Source: Lutimaribacter salitolerans
GTDB lineage: Bacteria > Pseudomonadota > Alphaproteobacteria > Rhodobacterales > Rhodobacteraceae
Direction: 5' to 3'
NCBI RefSeq assembly: GCF_042677865.1
Contig: NZ_JBHUDD010000027.1
Coordinates: forward strand, 186,001-250,000
DNA: 64,000 bases
Shown here piece after piece: positions 42,684 through 51,547 of this stretch. The translations under genes and the position numbers were made by a program. The notes below the pieces were generated by a model, which did not search any database, was not told where the DNA came from, and saw only the letters and a program-made list of their open reading frames with translations. How positions within the stretch are numbered: the first letter of the stretch is position 1; each line of letters opens with the position of its first letter.

Positions 42684-43508
42684 ATGGTATCCACAGATCA
42701 CGACACTCTGCGCCACGCCCCGCTGTCACAGGTCCGCGCAGCGATCCGCGATGGCACCTACCGCGCGCATACTGCCGGGTTGGGTGCGGGATACCTTCAG
42801 GCCAATCTGGCGATCCTGCCCTCGGCCCATGCGCTGGATTTCATGCGGTTCTGCCAGCGCAATCCCAAACCCTGCCCGCTGGTCGGGGTGTCGGACACCG
42901 GCAACCCGATGATGACAACGCTGGGCCATGACATCGACATCCGCACCGACGTGCCCGCCTATACCATCTACCGGGATGGCACGCTGACCGGCACCGCCAC
43001 CGACATCGCCGATCTGTGGAGCGATGACATGGTGGCCTTTGCGCTGGGGTGTTCCTTTACCTTTGAAAACGCGCTGATGCAGGCCGGCATCCCGATGTGG
43101 CATATCGACAATGACACCACCGTGCCGATGTTCCGGTCGTCCATCGACACCGTGCCCGCCGGTCCGTTCTCCGGCAAGATGGTGGTCAGCATGCGTGCCG
43201 TTGCCCCCGGCCATCTGGACCAGGTGCGCGCCATATCGCAGCGGTTTCCGCTAGCCCATGGCGGCCCGGTGCACTGGGGCGATCCCGCCGAAATCGGCAT
43301 CCATGATCCGCAGCGCCCCGACTGGGGCGATCCCGCGCCCATCCCCGACGGCCATGTGCCCGTGTTCTGGGCCTGCGGCGTGACACCCCAGGTGGCGCTG
43401 GAATCCGCCAGCCCGCCGATCTGCATCACCCATACGCCGGGCCACATGCTGATCACCGATATTCCCGAGGATGCGGAAACCGCTATCCTTTCCCAAACAC
43501 CACAATAA
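42684..43508 (+). CDS. DUF1445 putative hydro-lyase (D-glutamate cyclase family, YcsI-like)
   Basis: A 274-residue DUF1445 protein. Characteristic segments are AHTAGLGAGYLQANLAILP, FCQRNPKPCPLVGVSDTGNP, FALGCSFTFENALMQAGIP and HWGDPAEIGIHD. The mammalian relative DGLUCY interconverts D-glutamate and 5-oxo-D-proline, and B. subtilis ycsI lies beside pxp genes. The ATG at 42684 follows AAGGGAGAG; an ATG at 42669 lies inside that site. Position before TRAP and pxpBC genes supports a role in oxoproline or D-glutamate metabolism. Confidence 0.87.
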   Translation: MVSTDHDTLRHAPLSQVRAAIRDGTYRAHTAGLGAGYLQANLAILPSAHALDFMRFCQRNPKPCPLVGVSDTGNPMMTTLGHDIDIRTDVPAYTIYRDGTLTGTATDIADLWSDDMVAFALGCSFTFENALMQAGIPMWHIDNDTTVPMFRSSIDTVPAGPFSGKMVVSMRAVAPGHLDQVRAISQRFPLAHGGPVHWGDPAEIGIHDPQRPDWGDPAPIPDGHVPVFWACGVTPQVALESASPPICITHTPGHMLITDIPEDAETAILSQTPQ

Positions 43509-43530
43509 ACCACTCAACAAGGAGAGACCC

Positions 43531-44568
43531 ATGAAACGTCTGCTAACAACCCTCGCCGCCTCGACCGCGCTGGCCGCGCCCGCCATGGCACAGGACCTGT
43601 CCGTCGTCGGCAGCTGGTCAGGCCTGCCCCTGCATATCCAGTACGAGGCCCCGTTCTGGTCCGAGACCCTGCCCGCCGCCTCGGATGGCAGCATCAACGT
43701 CTCGCTGACCACGCACAACCAGATGAACCTGGGCGTGGGCGACGTGTTCCGCCTGCTGGGCGACGGCGTCTATGACGTGGCGATGACCGTGGCCGATTAC
43801 GCCGTGGCCGACGCGCCCGAACTCGAAGGTCTGGATGTGCCGCTGGTCGCGCTGACCGCGGACGAGGCGCGTGCGATGGTCGATGCCGCCCGCCCGATGG
43901 TGTCGGACATCTACCGCGACCGCTTCAACAGCCACGTTCTGGCCATCGCGCCCTATCCGCCGCAGATCGTGTTCTGCAACGCCGAAGTCAACGGGCTGGA
44001 CGACATGCAGGGCCTCAAGGTGCGCGGCTCGGGCCGGATGACCGCCAAGTTCCTCGAGGCGCTGGGGGCCGAAGGCGTCAACGTGGCCTTCTCCGAAGTG
44101 CCGGGCGCTTTGCAAAAGGGCGTGGTGGATTGCGCCGTCACCGGGGCCGGGTCGGGCTATTCCGCCGGCTGGTGGGAAGTGTCCACCCACCTGATGGCGA
44201 TCCCGCTGGGCGGCTGGGACAGCGTCGTGACCGCGATCAACCTGGACAAGTGGAACAGCCTTGATGCCGACACGCAGAACCTGATCGAAACCCAGATCAA
44301 GGCCGAGTTCGAAGACCCCGCATGGGCCACCGCGCAGACCGCGCTGGTCGATGACATCGCCTGCCTGACCGGCAACGGCGACTGCCCCGCGGGCGAGGCA
44401 CGCGACATGACACTGGTCGAGGTCAGCGACGAGGATTTCGCCCGCGCCCGCGAGGTGCTGGTGGAACAGGTTCTGCCCGAATGGGCCGAGCGCGCGGGCG
44501 GTGACTGGGCCCAGCGCTGGAATGACAGCGTCGGACAGGTCGTCGGCGTGACCATCGCCACCAACTAA
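43531..44568 (+). CDS. TRAP transporter substrate-binding protein (DctP family)
   Basis: A 345-residue periplasmic binding protein. The signal KRLLTTLAASTALAAPAMA is followed by QDLSVVGSWSGLPLHIQYE. The ligand-pocket Arg is expected in GLKVRGSGRMTAKFLEALGA, with SEVPGALQKGVVDCAVTG nearby, as in other TRAP proteins that bind carboxylates. A strong ribosome site (AAGGAGAG) precedes the ATG at 43531. The neighbouring pxp and DUF1445 genes suggest a ligand such as 5-oxoproline or a related acid. Confidence 0.92.
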   Translation: MKRLLTTLAASTALAAPAMAQDLSVVGSWSGLPLHIQYEAPFWSETLPAASDGSINVSLTTHNQMNLGVGDVFRLLGDGVYDVAMTVADYAVADAPELEGLDVPLVALTADEARAMVDAARPMVSDIYRDRFNSHVLAIAPYPPQIVFCNAEVNGLDDMQGLKVRGSGRMTAKFLEALGAEGVNVAFSEVPGALQKGVVDCAVTGAGSGYSAGWWEVSTHLMAIPLGGWDSVVTAINLDKWNSLDADTQNLIETQIKAEFEDPAWATAQTALVDDIACLTGNGDCPAGEARDMTLVEVSDEDFARAREVLVEQVLPEWAERAGGDWAQRWNDSVGQVVGVTIATN

Positions 44569-44589
44569 ACGCAAGAAAGGGCCCCGGCC

Positions 44590-45138
44590 ATGGCAGACAC
44601 GACCCTTGCAACCCTGCGCAGCCTGAACCGATGGGTGGCCATCGTCATCGGCATCGGCCTGCTGGCCTGCGTCGGGTTCATCCTTCTGGATATCGTGCTG
44701 CGTCAGGTCGGGGCCTCTTTCGGCGGCACGGACGAGGTCAGCGGCTATGTCATGGCGATCGCCACAAGCTGGGGCATGGGCTATGCGCTGCTCGAACTTG
44801 GCCATGTCCGCATCGACATCCTGCGCGGTCGCGCCCCTGCGCGCGGCCGTGCGCTGTTTGACCTGCTGTCGCTGCTGGTCCTGTCGGCCACCATCACGCT
44901 GATCGCCTTTCGGGCCTGGCCGGTGGTGGAACGCTCTTTGAACAACGGCAGCCGCGCCAACACGCCGCTGGAAACCCCGCTCGCGCTGGTGCAATTGCCG
45001 TGGTTCGGGGGCTGGGTCTGGTTCGCCATCGTCGCATGGCTGACCTTCATCTGCGCGCTGGTGCTGGTCGCGCGCGGCCAGTTCGACAAATCCGAGGCCG
45101 CCATCGGCTGCTTCTCCGAGGCGGAGACCGTGCAATGA
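44590..45138 (+). CDS. TRAP transporter small permease (DctQ)
   Basis: A 182-residue four-helix small permease subunit. It shows FILLDIVLRQVGASFGGTDE (the conserved R-x-hydrophobic segment) and GMGYALLELGHVRIDILRGR. It lies 21 bases after the binding-protein gene and overlaps the large permease by four bases. Confidence 0.92.
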   Translation: MADTTLATLRSLNRWVAIVIGIGLLACVGFILLDIVLRQVGASFGGTDEVSGYVMAIATSWGMGYALLELGHVRIDILRGRAPARGRALFDLLSLLVLSATITLIAFRAWPVVERSLNNGSRANTPLETPLALVQLPWFGGWVWFAIVAWLTFICALVLVARGQFDKSEAAIGCFSEAETVQ

Positions 45139-46418
45139 TCGGCTCGATCACCATCGGGCTTCTGGCCCTGCTGTCGCTGTCGATCCCGGTGGGCATCGTG
45201 CTGTTCCTGCTGGGGTTCGGCGTCGATGCCTTCTTTTCGCCCTTTCCGCTGATCCGGGGCCTTGGCAATCTGGTCTGGTCCACATCCAACAACGCCACGC
45301 TGATCGCCATCCCGTTCTTCGTGTTGTTGGGCGAGATCCTTGTGCGCTCGGGCGTGGCCACCCGCACCTATGCCGCGTTGGATCGCTGGGTCAGCTGGCT
45401 GCCCGGCGGGCTGATCCATGCCAATATCGCCACCGCCACGCTGTTTTCGGCCACCTCGGGCAGTTCCGTCGCCACTGCCGCCACCGTGGCCACCGTCGCC
45501 ATGCCGCAGGCCGAGAAGCTGGGCTATGACCCGAAACTGTTTTCCGGGGCCATCGCGGCGGGCGGCACGCTGGGCATCATGATCCCGCCCTCGATCAACC
45601 TGATCGTCTATGGCTTCCTGACGCAGACCTCGATCCCGCAACTGTTTCTGGCTGGGCTGATCCCCGGACTAGCCCTGGCACTGGGGTTCATCGTGATCAC
45701 CATGATCCTGTGCATGATCCGCCCCGCCCTTGGCGGCCAGCGCCGGGTGTTCCCACTGGCGCAGATGCTGCGTGCGCTGCTGGACCTGATCCCGATCATC
45801 CTGCTGTTCGCCGTCATCGTCGGCACGATCTACAAGGGCTGGGCCACCCCGACCGAGGCCGCCGCCGTGGGCGTCGCCGGGGCGCTGGCCATCGCCGCCG
45901 CCTTTGGCGGGGTCAACATGCGCATGATGTCCGAGGCGATGCTGGGTACGATCAAGATCACCGCGATGATCATGCTGGTGGTCATCGGCGCGTCGTTTCT
46001 GAACTTCACCCTCGCCTCCGCCGGGCTGGGCCGCGAGCTGCAGGATTTCCTGACCGGGCTGGGCCTGTCGCCCATGGGGCTGATCTTCGTGGTCGTGCTG
46101 ATCTACATCGTGCTGGGCTTCTTCATCGAAACCCTGTCGCTGATGGTCGTGACCATCCCGATCATCGTGCCGCTGGTGGTGGCGCAGGGGTTCGATCCGA
46201 TCTGGTTCGGCATCCTGATGATCGTGCTGATCGAAATGGCGCTAATCACACCGCCCGTGGGCCTGAACCTCTATGTGGTGCAGGGCGCGCGGCAATCGGG
46301 CACCATGACCGAGGTGATGCTGGGTGCCATCCCCTATGCGCTGGCGATGCTGGCCATGGCCGCGGCGCTGATCGCCTTTCCACAGATCGCGCTTTATCTG
46401 CCCAACGCCCTGCGATGA
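45135..46418 (+). CDS. TRAP transporter large permease (DctM)
   Basis: A 427-residue large permease with about twelve helices, coupling uptake to a sodium or proton gradient. Diagnostic parts are IPFFVLLGEILVRSGVATR, SATSGSSVATAATVATVAMP, GTLGIMIPPSINLIVYG and IEMALITPPVGLNLYVVQG. The ATG at 45135 overlaps the small permease stop (ATGA). Its own stop overlaps the pxpB start, so transporter and enzyme genes form one coupled unit. Confidence 0.94.
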   Translation: MIGSITIGLLALLSLSIPVGIVLFLLGFGVDAFFSPFPLIRGLGNLVWSTSNNATLIAIPFFVLLGEILVRSGVATRTYAALDRWVSWLPGGLIHANIATATLFSATSGSSVATAATVATVAMPQAEKLGYDPKLFSGAIAAGGTLGIMIPPSINLIVYGFLTQTSIPQLFLAGLIPGLALALGFIVITMILCMIRPALGGQRRVFPLAQMLRALLDLIPIILLFAVIVGTIYKGWATPTEAAAVGVAGALAIAAAFGGVNMRMMSEAMLGTIKITAMIMLVVIGASFLNFTLASAGLGRELQDFLTGLGLSPMGLIFVVVLIYIVLGFFIETLSLMVVTIPIIVPLVVAQGFDPIWFGILMIVLIEMALITPPVGLNLYVVQGARQSGTMTEVMLGAIPYALAMLAMAAALIAFPQIALYLPNALR

Positions 46419-47137
46419 CAGTCTGGCCCCGGATACGTCCGGCGGGCCTTGACGGTCTGCTGATCAGCTTTGCCGACAGCCTGTCAGAGCCCGCCAACCG
46501 CGCCGCGCTTGCCCTGCGCGCCGCCATCGACGCGGCAGGCTGGCCCGAGGTGCAGGAGACCTCGACCTCGCTGGTGTCCACCTACCTGCGGTTCGACCCG
46601 CTGGCACCGGGCGACGTGCAGGGCAGGCTGCACACCCTGCTGGACACGCAGGACTGGTACGCCGCCCCCCTGCCCGAGGGCCGCCGCCTGTGGCGCATCC
46701 CCACTCTGTACGGCACCGGACAGGCCCCGCAACTGGACGAGGCCGCGCGCGAGGCAGGGCTGACCCGCGACCAGGCGATCACCGACCTGTCGGAGACCCG
46801 CGTGCGCGTGCAGACCATCGGCTTCGCCCCCGGTCAACCCTATCTGGGCGCGCTGCCCGAGGCATGGGATATCCCGCGCCAGACCGCCCTGACCGACAGC
46901 GTCCCCATCGGCGCGCTGACCGTGGCGATCCGGCAGCTTGTGCTGTTTTCCGTCACCACCCCCACCGGCTGGCGGCATGTAGGGCAAACCGCGATCCGCC
47001 TGTTCCAACCCGACTCTGAAACCCCGTTCCTGCTGCGCCCCGGCGACGAGGTGCTGTTCCCCCCGACCACCGCCGCCGAGCTGGACAACATGCGTGCCGA
47101 TCCGCAGGGCGGGGCCACCGCAGAGGCGTTGACATGA
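46415..47137 (+). CDS. pxpB: 5-oxoprolinase subunit PxpB (KipI-like)
   Basis: A 240-residue allophanate-hydrolase-subunit-1 type protein, the PxpB part of the bacterial ATP-dependent 5-oxoprolinase PxpABC. Typical pieces are SFADSLSEPANRAALAL, ETSTSLVSTYLRFDPL, IGFAPGQPYLGALPEAWDIP and TPTGWRHVGQTAIRLFQPD ending LRPGDEVLFPP. It overlaps the large TRAP permease upstream and pxpC downstream by four bases each. A kinase-inhibitor role as in KipI is possible but unlikely here. Confidence 0.9.
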   Translation: MTVWPRIRPAGLDGLLISFADSLSEPANRAALALRAAIDAAGWPEVQETSTSLVSTYLRFDPLAPGDVQGRLHTLLDTQDWYAAPLPEGRRLWRIPTLYGTGQAPQLDEAAREAGLTRDQAITDLSETRVRVQTIGFAPGQPYLGALPEAWDIPRQTALTDSVPIGALTVAIRQLVLFSVTTPTGWRHVGQTAIRLFQPDSETPFLLRPGDEVLFPPTTAAELDNMRADPQGGATAEALT

Positions 47138-48138
47138 CCGCCCTGACGATCGTACAGGCCGGGCCGGGCCTGACCCTGCAGGACACCGGCCGTCCCGGCT
47201 ATCTGGCTTATGGGCTGTCACGCGGCGGGGCGGCGGACACTCTGGCACTGGCCGAGGGTGCCGCGCTGCTGGGCCAGTCGCCCGATCTGGCGGTGATCGA
47301 GATGGCAGGCATGGGCGGCAGTTTTACCGCCGATGCCGACATCCGCATCGCCTTGACCGGCGCGCCGATGCAGGCCGCGATTGACGGGCAGGCCGTGGCA
47401 TGGACCGCCAGCCACCTGTTGCCCGCAGGCAGCACACTCACCATAGGCGCGGTGCGCGCGGGGGCCTATGGCTATCTGCATGTGGGTGGCGGCTTTGCCA
47501 CGCCGCAGACCCTTGGCGCGCGCTCGGCCCATCTGGCGGCGGGCATCGGCGCACGGCTGGCGGCGGGTGACAGCCTGCCGATCGGCGCGGACAAGGGCGG
47601 CCAGACTGGCCTGACCCTGCCCCACGACGGCCGTTTTGACGGCGGCACGGTGCGCGTGGTGCCCAGCCTGCAAACCGCCTTTTTCCCCGAGGACGAGATC
47701 ACCCGGTTCGAGGACACCCGCTTCACCCGCGACAATCGCGGCAACCGCATGGGCGTGCGCGTCGTCCCAGAGGGCGACGGCTTTGCCCCCGAGGGCGGGC
47801 TGTCCGTGCTGTCGGAAATCATCGTACCCGGCGATATCCAGATCACCGGCGACGGCACGCCCTTCGTGCTGCTGGCCGAATGCCAGACCACGGGCGGCTA
47901 CCCGCGCATCGGCGCGGTGCTGCCCTGCGATCTGCCGCGTGTGGCGCAGGCCCCGGCGGGGGCTGTACTGCGGTTTCGCTTCGTCACCGCCCACGAGGGC
48001 CTGCAGGCCCTGCGCCGCGAGGCCGAGCACCGCAAGGGGCTGGCGAAATCCGCCACCCCACTGGTGCGTGACCCGGCCACCATCCGCGATCTGCTGGCGT
48101 ATCAGCTGATCAGCGGCGTGACCGCCGGCGCGGATTAG
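47134..48138 (+). CDS. pxpC: 5-oxoprolinase subunit PxpC (KipA-like)
   Basis: A 334-residue biotin-dependent carboxyltransferase-like domain protein. It opens LTIVQAGPGLTLQDTGRPGY then LSRGGAADTLALAEGAALLG, both diagnostic. Later segments are RDNRGNRMGVRVVPEGDGFA, LSVLSEIIVPGDIQITGDGT and AECQTTGGYPRIGAV. With PxpB it forms part of 5-oxoprolinase. The third part, PxpA (LamB/YcsF), is not encoded next to it: the following gene is on the opposite strand. It must come from elsewhere if this enzyme is complete. Confidence 0.92.
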   Translation: MTALTIVQAGPGLTLQDTGRPGYLAYGLSRGGAADTLALAEGAALLGQSPDLAVIEMAGMGGSFTADADIRIALTGAPMQAAIDGQAVAWTASHLLPAGSTLTIGAVRAGAYGYLHVGGGFATPQTLGARSAHLAAGIGARLAAGDSLPIGADKGGQTGLTLPHDGRFDGGTVRVVPSLQTAFFPEDEITRFEDTRFTRDNRGNRMGVRVVPEGDGFAPEGGLSVLSEIIVPGDIQITGDGTPFVLLAECQTTGGYPRIGAVLPCDLPRVAQAPAGAVLRFRFVTAHEGLQALRREAEHRKGLAKSATPLVRDPATIRDLLAYQLISGVTAGAD

Positions 48139-48144
48139 GCCCGC

Positions 48145-49266
48145 TCAGGCCCGTTCGACGATCACCGATCCCACGGAATACCCCGCCCCGAACGAACAGA
48201 TCACGCCCAGATCGCCCGGTTCCATCCCGTCCGAATGCTTGGCAAAGGCGATGATCGACCCGGCCGAGGAGGTGTTGGCGTAATCCTGCAGGATGTTGGG
48301 CTGTTCCTCGGGCGCAGGCTCGCGCCCCAGCACCTTGCGCCCGACATAGTCGTTCATCCCCTTGTTGGCCTGATGCAGCCACATCCGGCGCAGTTGCGCA
48401 GGCGTGATGCCCTCGCTTTCCAGATGACTCAGGATGTGGTCCGACACCATCGGCACCACCTCCTTGAACACCTTGCGTCCGTTCTGCATGAACTGCATGT
48501 CGCGGCGGTCGGCCATGCCATCGGGCCGGTTGCGGCGCAGGAAACCGTTGTTGTTGCGGATGTTGTTGGAGAACTCGGTGGCGCAGCGCGTGCCGCGCAC
48601 GATCCAGTGCGCGCTCTTTGCATCCTCGGCCCGCTCGACAATCGTGGCGGTCGCCACATCGCCAAAGATGAAATGACAATCGCGGTCGCGCCATTCCAGA
48701 TGGCCGCTGGTGATCTCGGGGTTGACCACGATGGCGCGGCGCACACTACCTGACCGGATCATGTCGGCCGCCGCCTGTATCCCGAAGGTGGCCGAGGAAC
48801 AGGCCACGTTCATGTCGAACGCAAAGCCGCCCGCCCCCAGCGCCTGCTGGATCTCGATGGCGATGGCGGGATAGGCGCGCTCCATGTTCGATGCCGCGCA
48901 GATCACCAGATCGATGTCCGCCCCGGTCAGCCCCGCCTGCTCCAGCGCGGGCGCGCAGGCCTGCATCGCGATCTCGGTCATGATACCCGGCTCGTCATCG
49001 CTGCGCTGGCGCAGATGCGGGTACATGCGCGCGGGGTCAAGAATGCCCTCCTTCTCCAGCACGTAACGCTGCTCGATGCCACTGGCCTTCAGGATGAACC
49101 CGGTCGAGGAATACTCCTTGGCCGTCACCTGCCCCGCCACGATCGCCTCGGCGTTTTCGGCGTTGAACAGGTCCACATGAGCGTTGAAGCTCGCCACCAG
49201 CTCGTCATTGGTGATCACGTGCTCGGGCGTGTAAACGCCGGTTCCGGTGATGGCTGGCTGATGCAT
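48145..49266 (-). CDS. beta-ketoacyl-ACP synthase III-like protein (PA3286 type)
   Basis: A 373-residue FabH-fold condensing enzyme, about 55 residues longer than housekeeping FabH. The triad is Cys156 (NVACSSATFG), the His in WLHQANKGMN and the Asn in YANTSSAGSI. The whole protein reads like Pseudomonas aeruginosa PA3286, with FNAENAEAIVAG, FSNNIRNNNGFL and FIFGDVATATIVERA. PA3286 diverts beta-oxidation acyl-CoA into fatty-acid synthesis. The ATG at 49266 begins MHQPAITGTGVYTP. It is a single gene convergent with pxpC. Confidence 0.88.
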   Translation of the reverse strand: MHQPAITGTGVYTPEHVITNDELVASFNAHVDLFNAENAEAIVAGQVTAKEYSSTGFILKASGIEQRYVLEKEGILDPARMYPHLRQRSDDEPGIMTEIAMQACAPALEQAGLTGADIDLVICAASNMERAYPAIAIEIQQALGAGGFAFDMNVACSSATFGIQAAADMIRSGSVRRAIVVNPEITSGHLEWRDRDCHFIFGDVATATIVERAEDAKSAHWIVRGTRCATEFSNNIRNNNGFLRRNRPDGMADRRDMQFMQNGRKVFKEVVPMVSDHILSHLESEGITPAQLRRMWLHQANKGMNDYVGRKVLGREPAPEEQPNILQDYANTSSAGSIIAFAKHSDGMEPGDLGVICSFGAGYSVGSVIVERA

Positions 49267-49335
49267 CGGGTCCCCTCCGTCTGGTCGTGCCACATCATCC
49301 AAACGGGGCGGCAAGGTCAAGGGCAGCAGGCGAAA

Positions 49336-50298
49336 CTACAGCTTGTTTGGCGGCTCACGCCCGTCGAAATGTGCCACAAGGTTGTCCAGCACCATCATGC
49401 CCATGTCCACCCGCACCTCTTCGGCGGCGGTGCCCAGATGCGGCAGCAGCACCACGTTGTCCAGGGCGCGCAGCGCGTCGGGCACCTGCGGCTCGTGCTC
49501 GTAGACATCCAGCCCCGCACCGGCGATCTGCCCGGATGTCAGCGCCGCGATCAGCGCCGCCTCGTCCACCACGTCACCCCGGCTGATGTTGACGAAATGC
49601 GCGCCGGGCTTCATCGCCGCGAACACATCCGCCCCGATCAGGTGGCGCGTCTCCGCCCCGCCCGGTGTGGCCGCCACCATGATGTCGCAGCGCGCCGCCA
49701 GATCGGTCAGGCTGTCCACCTGCGTTGCCGGAAACGCCACCGTCTTGGCCGAGCGGTTGACATACAGCACCTCCATTCCGAACCCGAAATGACAGCGCCG
49801 CGCAATCGCCTGGCCGATCCGGCCCATGCCGACGATGCCCACCGTCTTGCCCGTCACATGCAGGCCCAGCATCTGGGTCGGGTGCCACCCTTCCCACGCG
49901 CCCGAGCGTACCAGCCGCTCGCCCTCGCCCGCGCGCCGCGCGCTCATCAGCATCAGGGTCATCGCGATATCGGCGGTGGCATCGGTCACCGCACCGGGCG
50001 TGTTGGTCACCGTCACGCCGTGCGCGCGGGCGGCGTCAAGGTCGATATGGTTGATCCCCACCCCGAAATTCGCCAGCACGCGACAGCGCGGGCGGCCGAA
50101 CTCGTTGAAGATCTCTTCGCTGAACTGATCGCCCAGCGACGGCATCATCCCGTCATAGATCGCCAGCCCCGCCCGCATTTCCGAGGGCGTCATCGGCGTC
50201 GTCTTTTCGCGCACCGTCAGGTCGAACAGATCATCGGCCCGCGCCAGCACCGCATCGGGCAACCGCCGCGCCAAAAGCACCTTTTTCTGTGTCATCAA
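49336..50298 (-). CDS. D-isomer-specific 2-hydroxyacid dehydrogenase
   Basis: A 320-residue NAD(P)-dependent enzyme of the glyoxylate/hydroxypyruvate reductase group. The Rossmann motif is VGIVGMGRIGQAIA. Catalytic Arg, Glu and His are expected in FVNISRGDVVDEAAL, DVYEHEPQVP and VVLLPHLGTA. NFGVGINHIDLDAARAHGVT belongs to the substrate-binding domain. Its start overlaps the csaA stop. It may act on glyoxylate or hydroxypyruvate. Confidence 0.88.
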   Translation of the reverse strand: MMTQKKVLLARRLPDAVLARADDLFDLTVREKTTPMTPSEMRAGLAIYDGMMPSLGDQFSEEIFNEFGRPRCRVLANFGVGINHIDLDAARAHGVTVTNTPGAVTDATADIAMTLMLMSARRAGEGERLVRSGAWEGWHPTQMLGLHVTGKTVGIVGMGRIGQAIARRCHFGFGMEVLYVNRSAKTVAFPATQVDSLTDLAARCDIMVAATPGGAETRHLIGADVFAAMKPGAHFVNISRGDVVDEAALIAALTSGQIAGAGLDVYEHEPQVPDALRALDNVVLLPHLGTAAEEVRVDMGMMVLDNLVAHFDGREPPNKL

Positions 50299-50633
50299 TG
50301 CATCCTGCCGCCCGGCGGCACCTCTTTGTCAGGAGAAATCAACACGATACCGCCCTGAGGGTCGCTGACACCCAGCACCAGAACCTCGGACATGAACGGG
50401 CCGATCTGGCGCGGCGGAAAGTTCACCACCGCCATCACCTGCCGCCCGATCAGCCCCTCGGGCGCGTAATGCGCCGTGATCTGCGCGCTGGTTTTCTTCT
50501 CGCCCAGCTCGGGTCCAAAATCGATCCACAGCTTGATCGCGGGCTTGCGCGCCTCGGGGAACGGCTCGGCCCGCGTCACCCGGCCGACGCGGATGTCGAC
50601 GCGGGAGAAATCGTCGAACGTGATCTCAGCCAT
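50295..50633 (-). CDS. csaA: tRNA-binding/chaperone-like protein CsaA
   Basis: A 112-residue OB-fold tRNA-binding domain protein. It contains FSRVDIRVGRVTRAEPFPEA, KLWIDFGPELGEKKTSAQIT and VVNFPPRQIGPFMSEVLVL, matching CsaA, a small secretion-related chaperone or tRNA-binding factor. It overlaps proC by eight bases upstream and the dehydrogenase gene by four bases downstream. Confidence 0.93.
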   Translation of the reverse strand: MAEITFDDFSRVDIRVGRVTRAEPFPEARKPAIKLWIDFGPELGEKKTSAQITAHYAPEGLIGRQVMAVVNFPPRQIGPFMSEVLVLGVSDPQGGIVLISPDKEVPPGGRMH

Positions 50634-51450
50634 CGCGCAACGCCTTGCTGCGCGCGGTGGCCGCCGCGACGGTGCGCGCCATCAGGTCCGGCAGGCCCGC
50701 CTGCCGGTCCATCAGCACATCCAGCCCCGCCTGCGTGGTGCCGTTGGGGCTGGTGACGTTGACGCGCAACTGCGCGGGCGTTTCCTCCGCCGCCTCGGCC
50801 AGGGCGCCTGCCCCCGCCACGGTCGCCTGCGCCAGTTGCATCGCCAGGTCCGGCGCCAGCCCCTGCGCCTCGCCCGCCTGCGCCATGCATTCGATCATGT
50901 GAAACACATAGGCCGGGCCAGACCCCGACAGGCCGGTGACCGCGTCCATCTGGTCCTCGCTGTCCAGCCGCACCACCTGCCCCACGGCACGCAGCAGCGC
51001 CTCGGCCAGACCCATGTGGGCCGCACTTGCATGGCTGTTGCCGATGATCGCGGTGATCCCGCGTGCCACGGCGGCCGGCGTGTTGGGCATCGCCCGCACG
51101 ATGGGGGTGCCGTCGCCCAGCACCTCTTCGAACCGCGCAATCGGCGTGCCCGCCGCCACCGACACGAACTGGGTGCGCCCGCCGCCCATCGCCGCCAGCG
51201 TGGGCAGCGCATCGCCCATCATCTGCGGCTTGACCGCCACCAGCACCAGCCCCGGTTCGGGCGGCAGATCCTCGTTCAGATGCACGCCGGTGCCCTGCAC
51301 CCAATCAGTCGGTTTCGGGTCGATCACCCAGACCGAAGCCGCAGGCAGACCGCCCTTCAGCCAGCCCTCCAGCATGGCCGAGCCCATCTTGCCGCAGCCC
51401 AGCAGAACCAGCCCGCGCTTTTCCAGATCGTCCATATCCATCGGATGCAC
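50626..51450 (-). CDS. proC: pyrroline-5-carboxylate reductase
   Basis: Makes L-proline from 1-pyrroline-5-carboxylate. It has the dinucleotide motif LVLLGCGKMGSAMLEGWL, AMPNTPAAVARGITAIIG, the SGSGPAYVFHMIECM loop and VTSPNGTTQAGLDVL, all ProC hallmarks. At 274 residues the length is normal. The start may be 51450 or an in-frame ATG near residue 4-6 (MDMDDLEKRGLV). It heads a proC-csaA-dehydrogenase overlapping group. Confidence 0.96.
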   Translation of the reverse strand: MHPMDMDDLEKRGLVLLGCGKMGSAMLEGWLKGGLPAASVWVIDPKPTDWVQGTGVHLNEDLPPEPGLVLVAVKPQMMGDALPTLAAMGGGRTQFVSVAAGTPIARFEEVLGDGTPIVRAMPNTPAAVARGITAIIGNSHASAAHMGLAEALLRAVGQVVRLDSEDQMDAVTGLSGSGPAYVFHMIECMAQAGEAQGLAPDLAMQLAQATVAGAGALAEAAEETPAQLRVNVTSPNGTTQAGLDVLMDRQAGLPDLMARTVAAATARSKALRDG

Positions 51451-51547
51451 CCCCTGCTTTTTGGCGTTGGCGGAGTGTTACTTGGCACCGCGCCGCAGGG
51501 CAATGGCCGAAACGGCGGGCCGGCACAGGCCCGCCCGCACGATGCCG

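Noticed and set aside
46415..48138. Urea carboxylase/allophanate hydrolase genes
   Set aside because: The subunit families are named for allophanate hydrolase, but there is no amidase domain or biotin carboxylase nearby; the neighbours fit the Pxp group.
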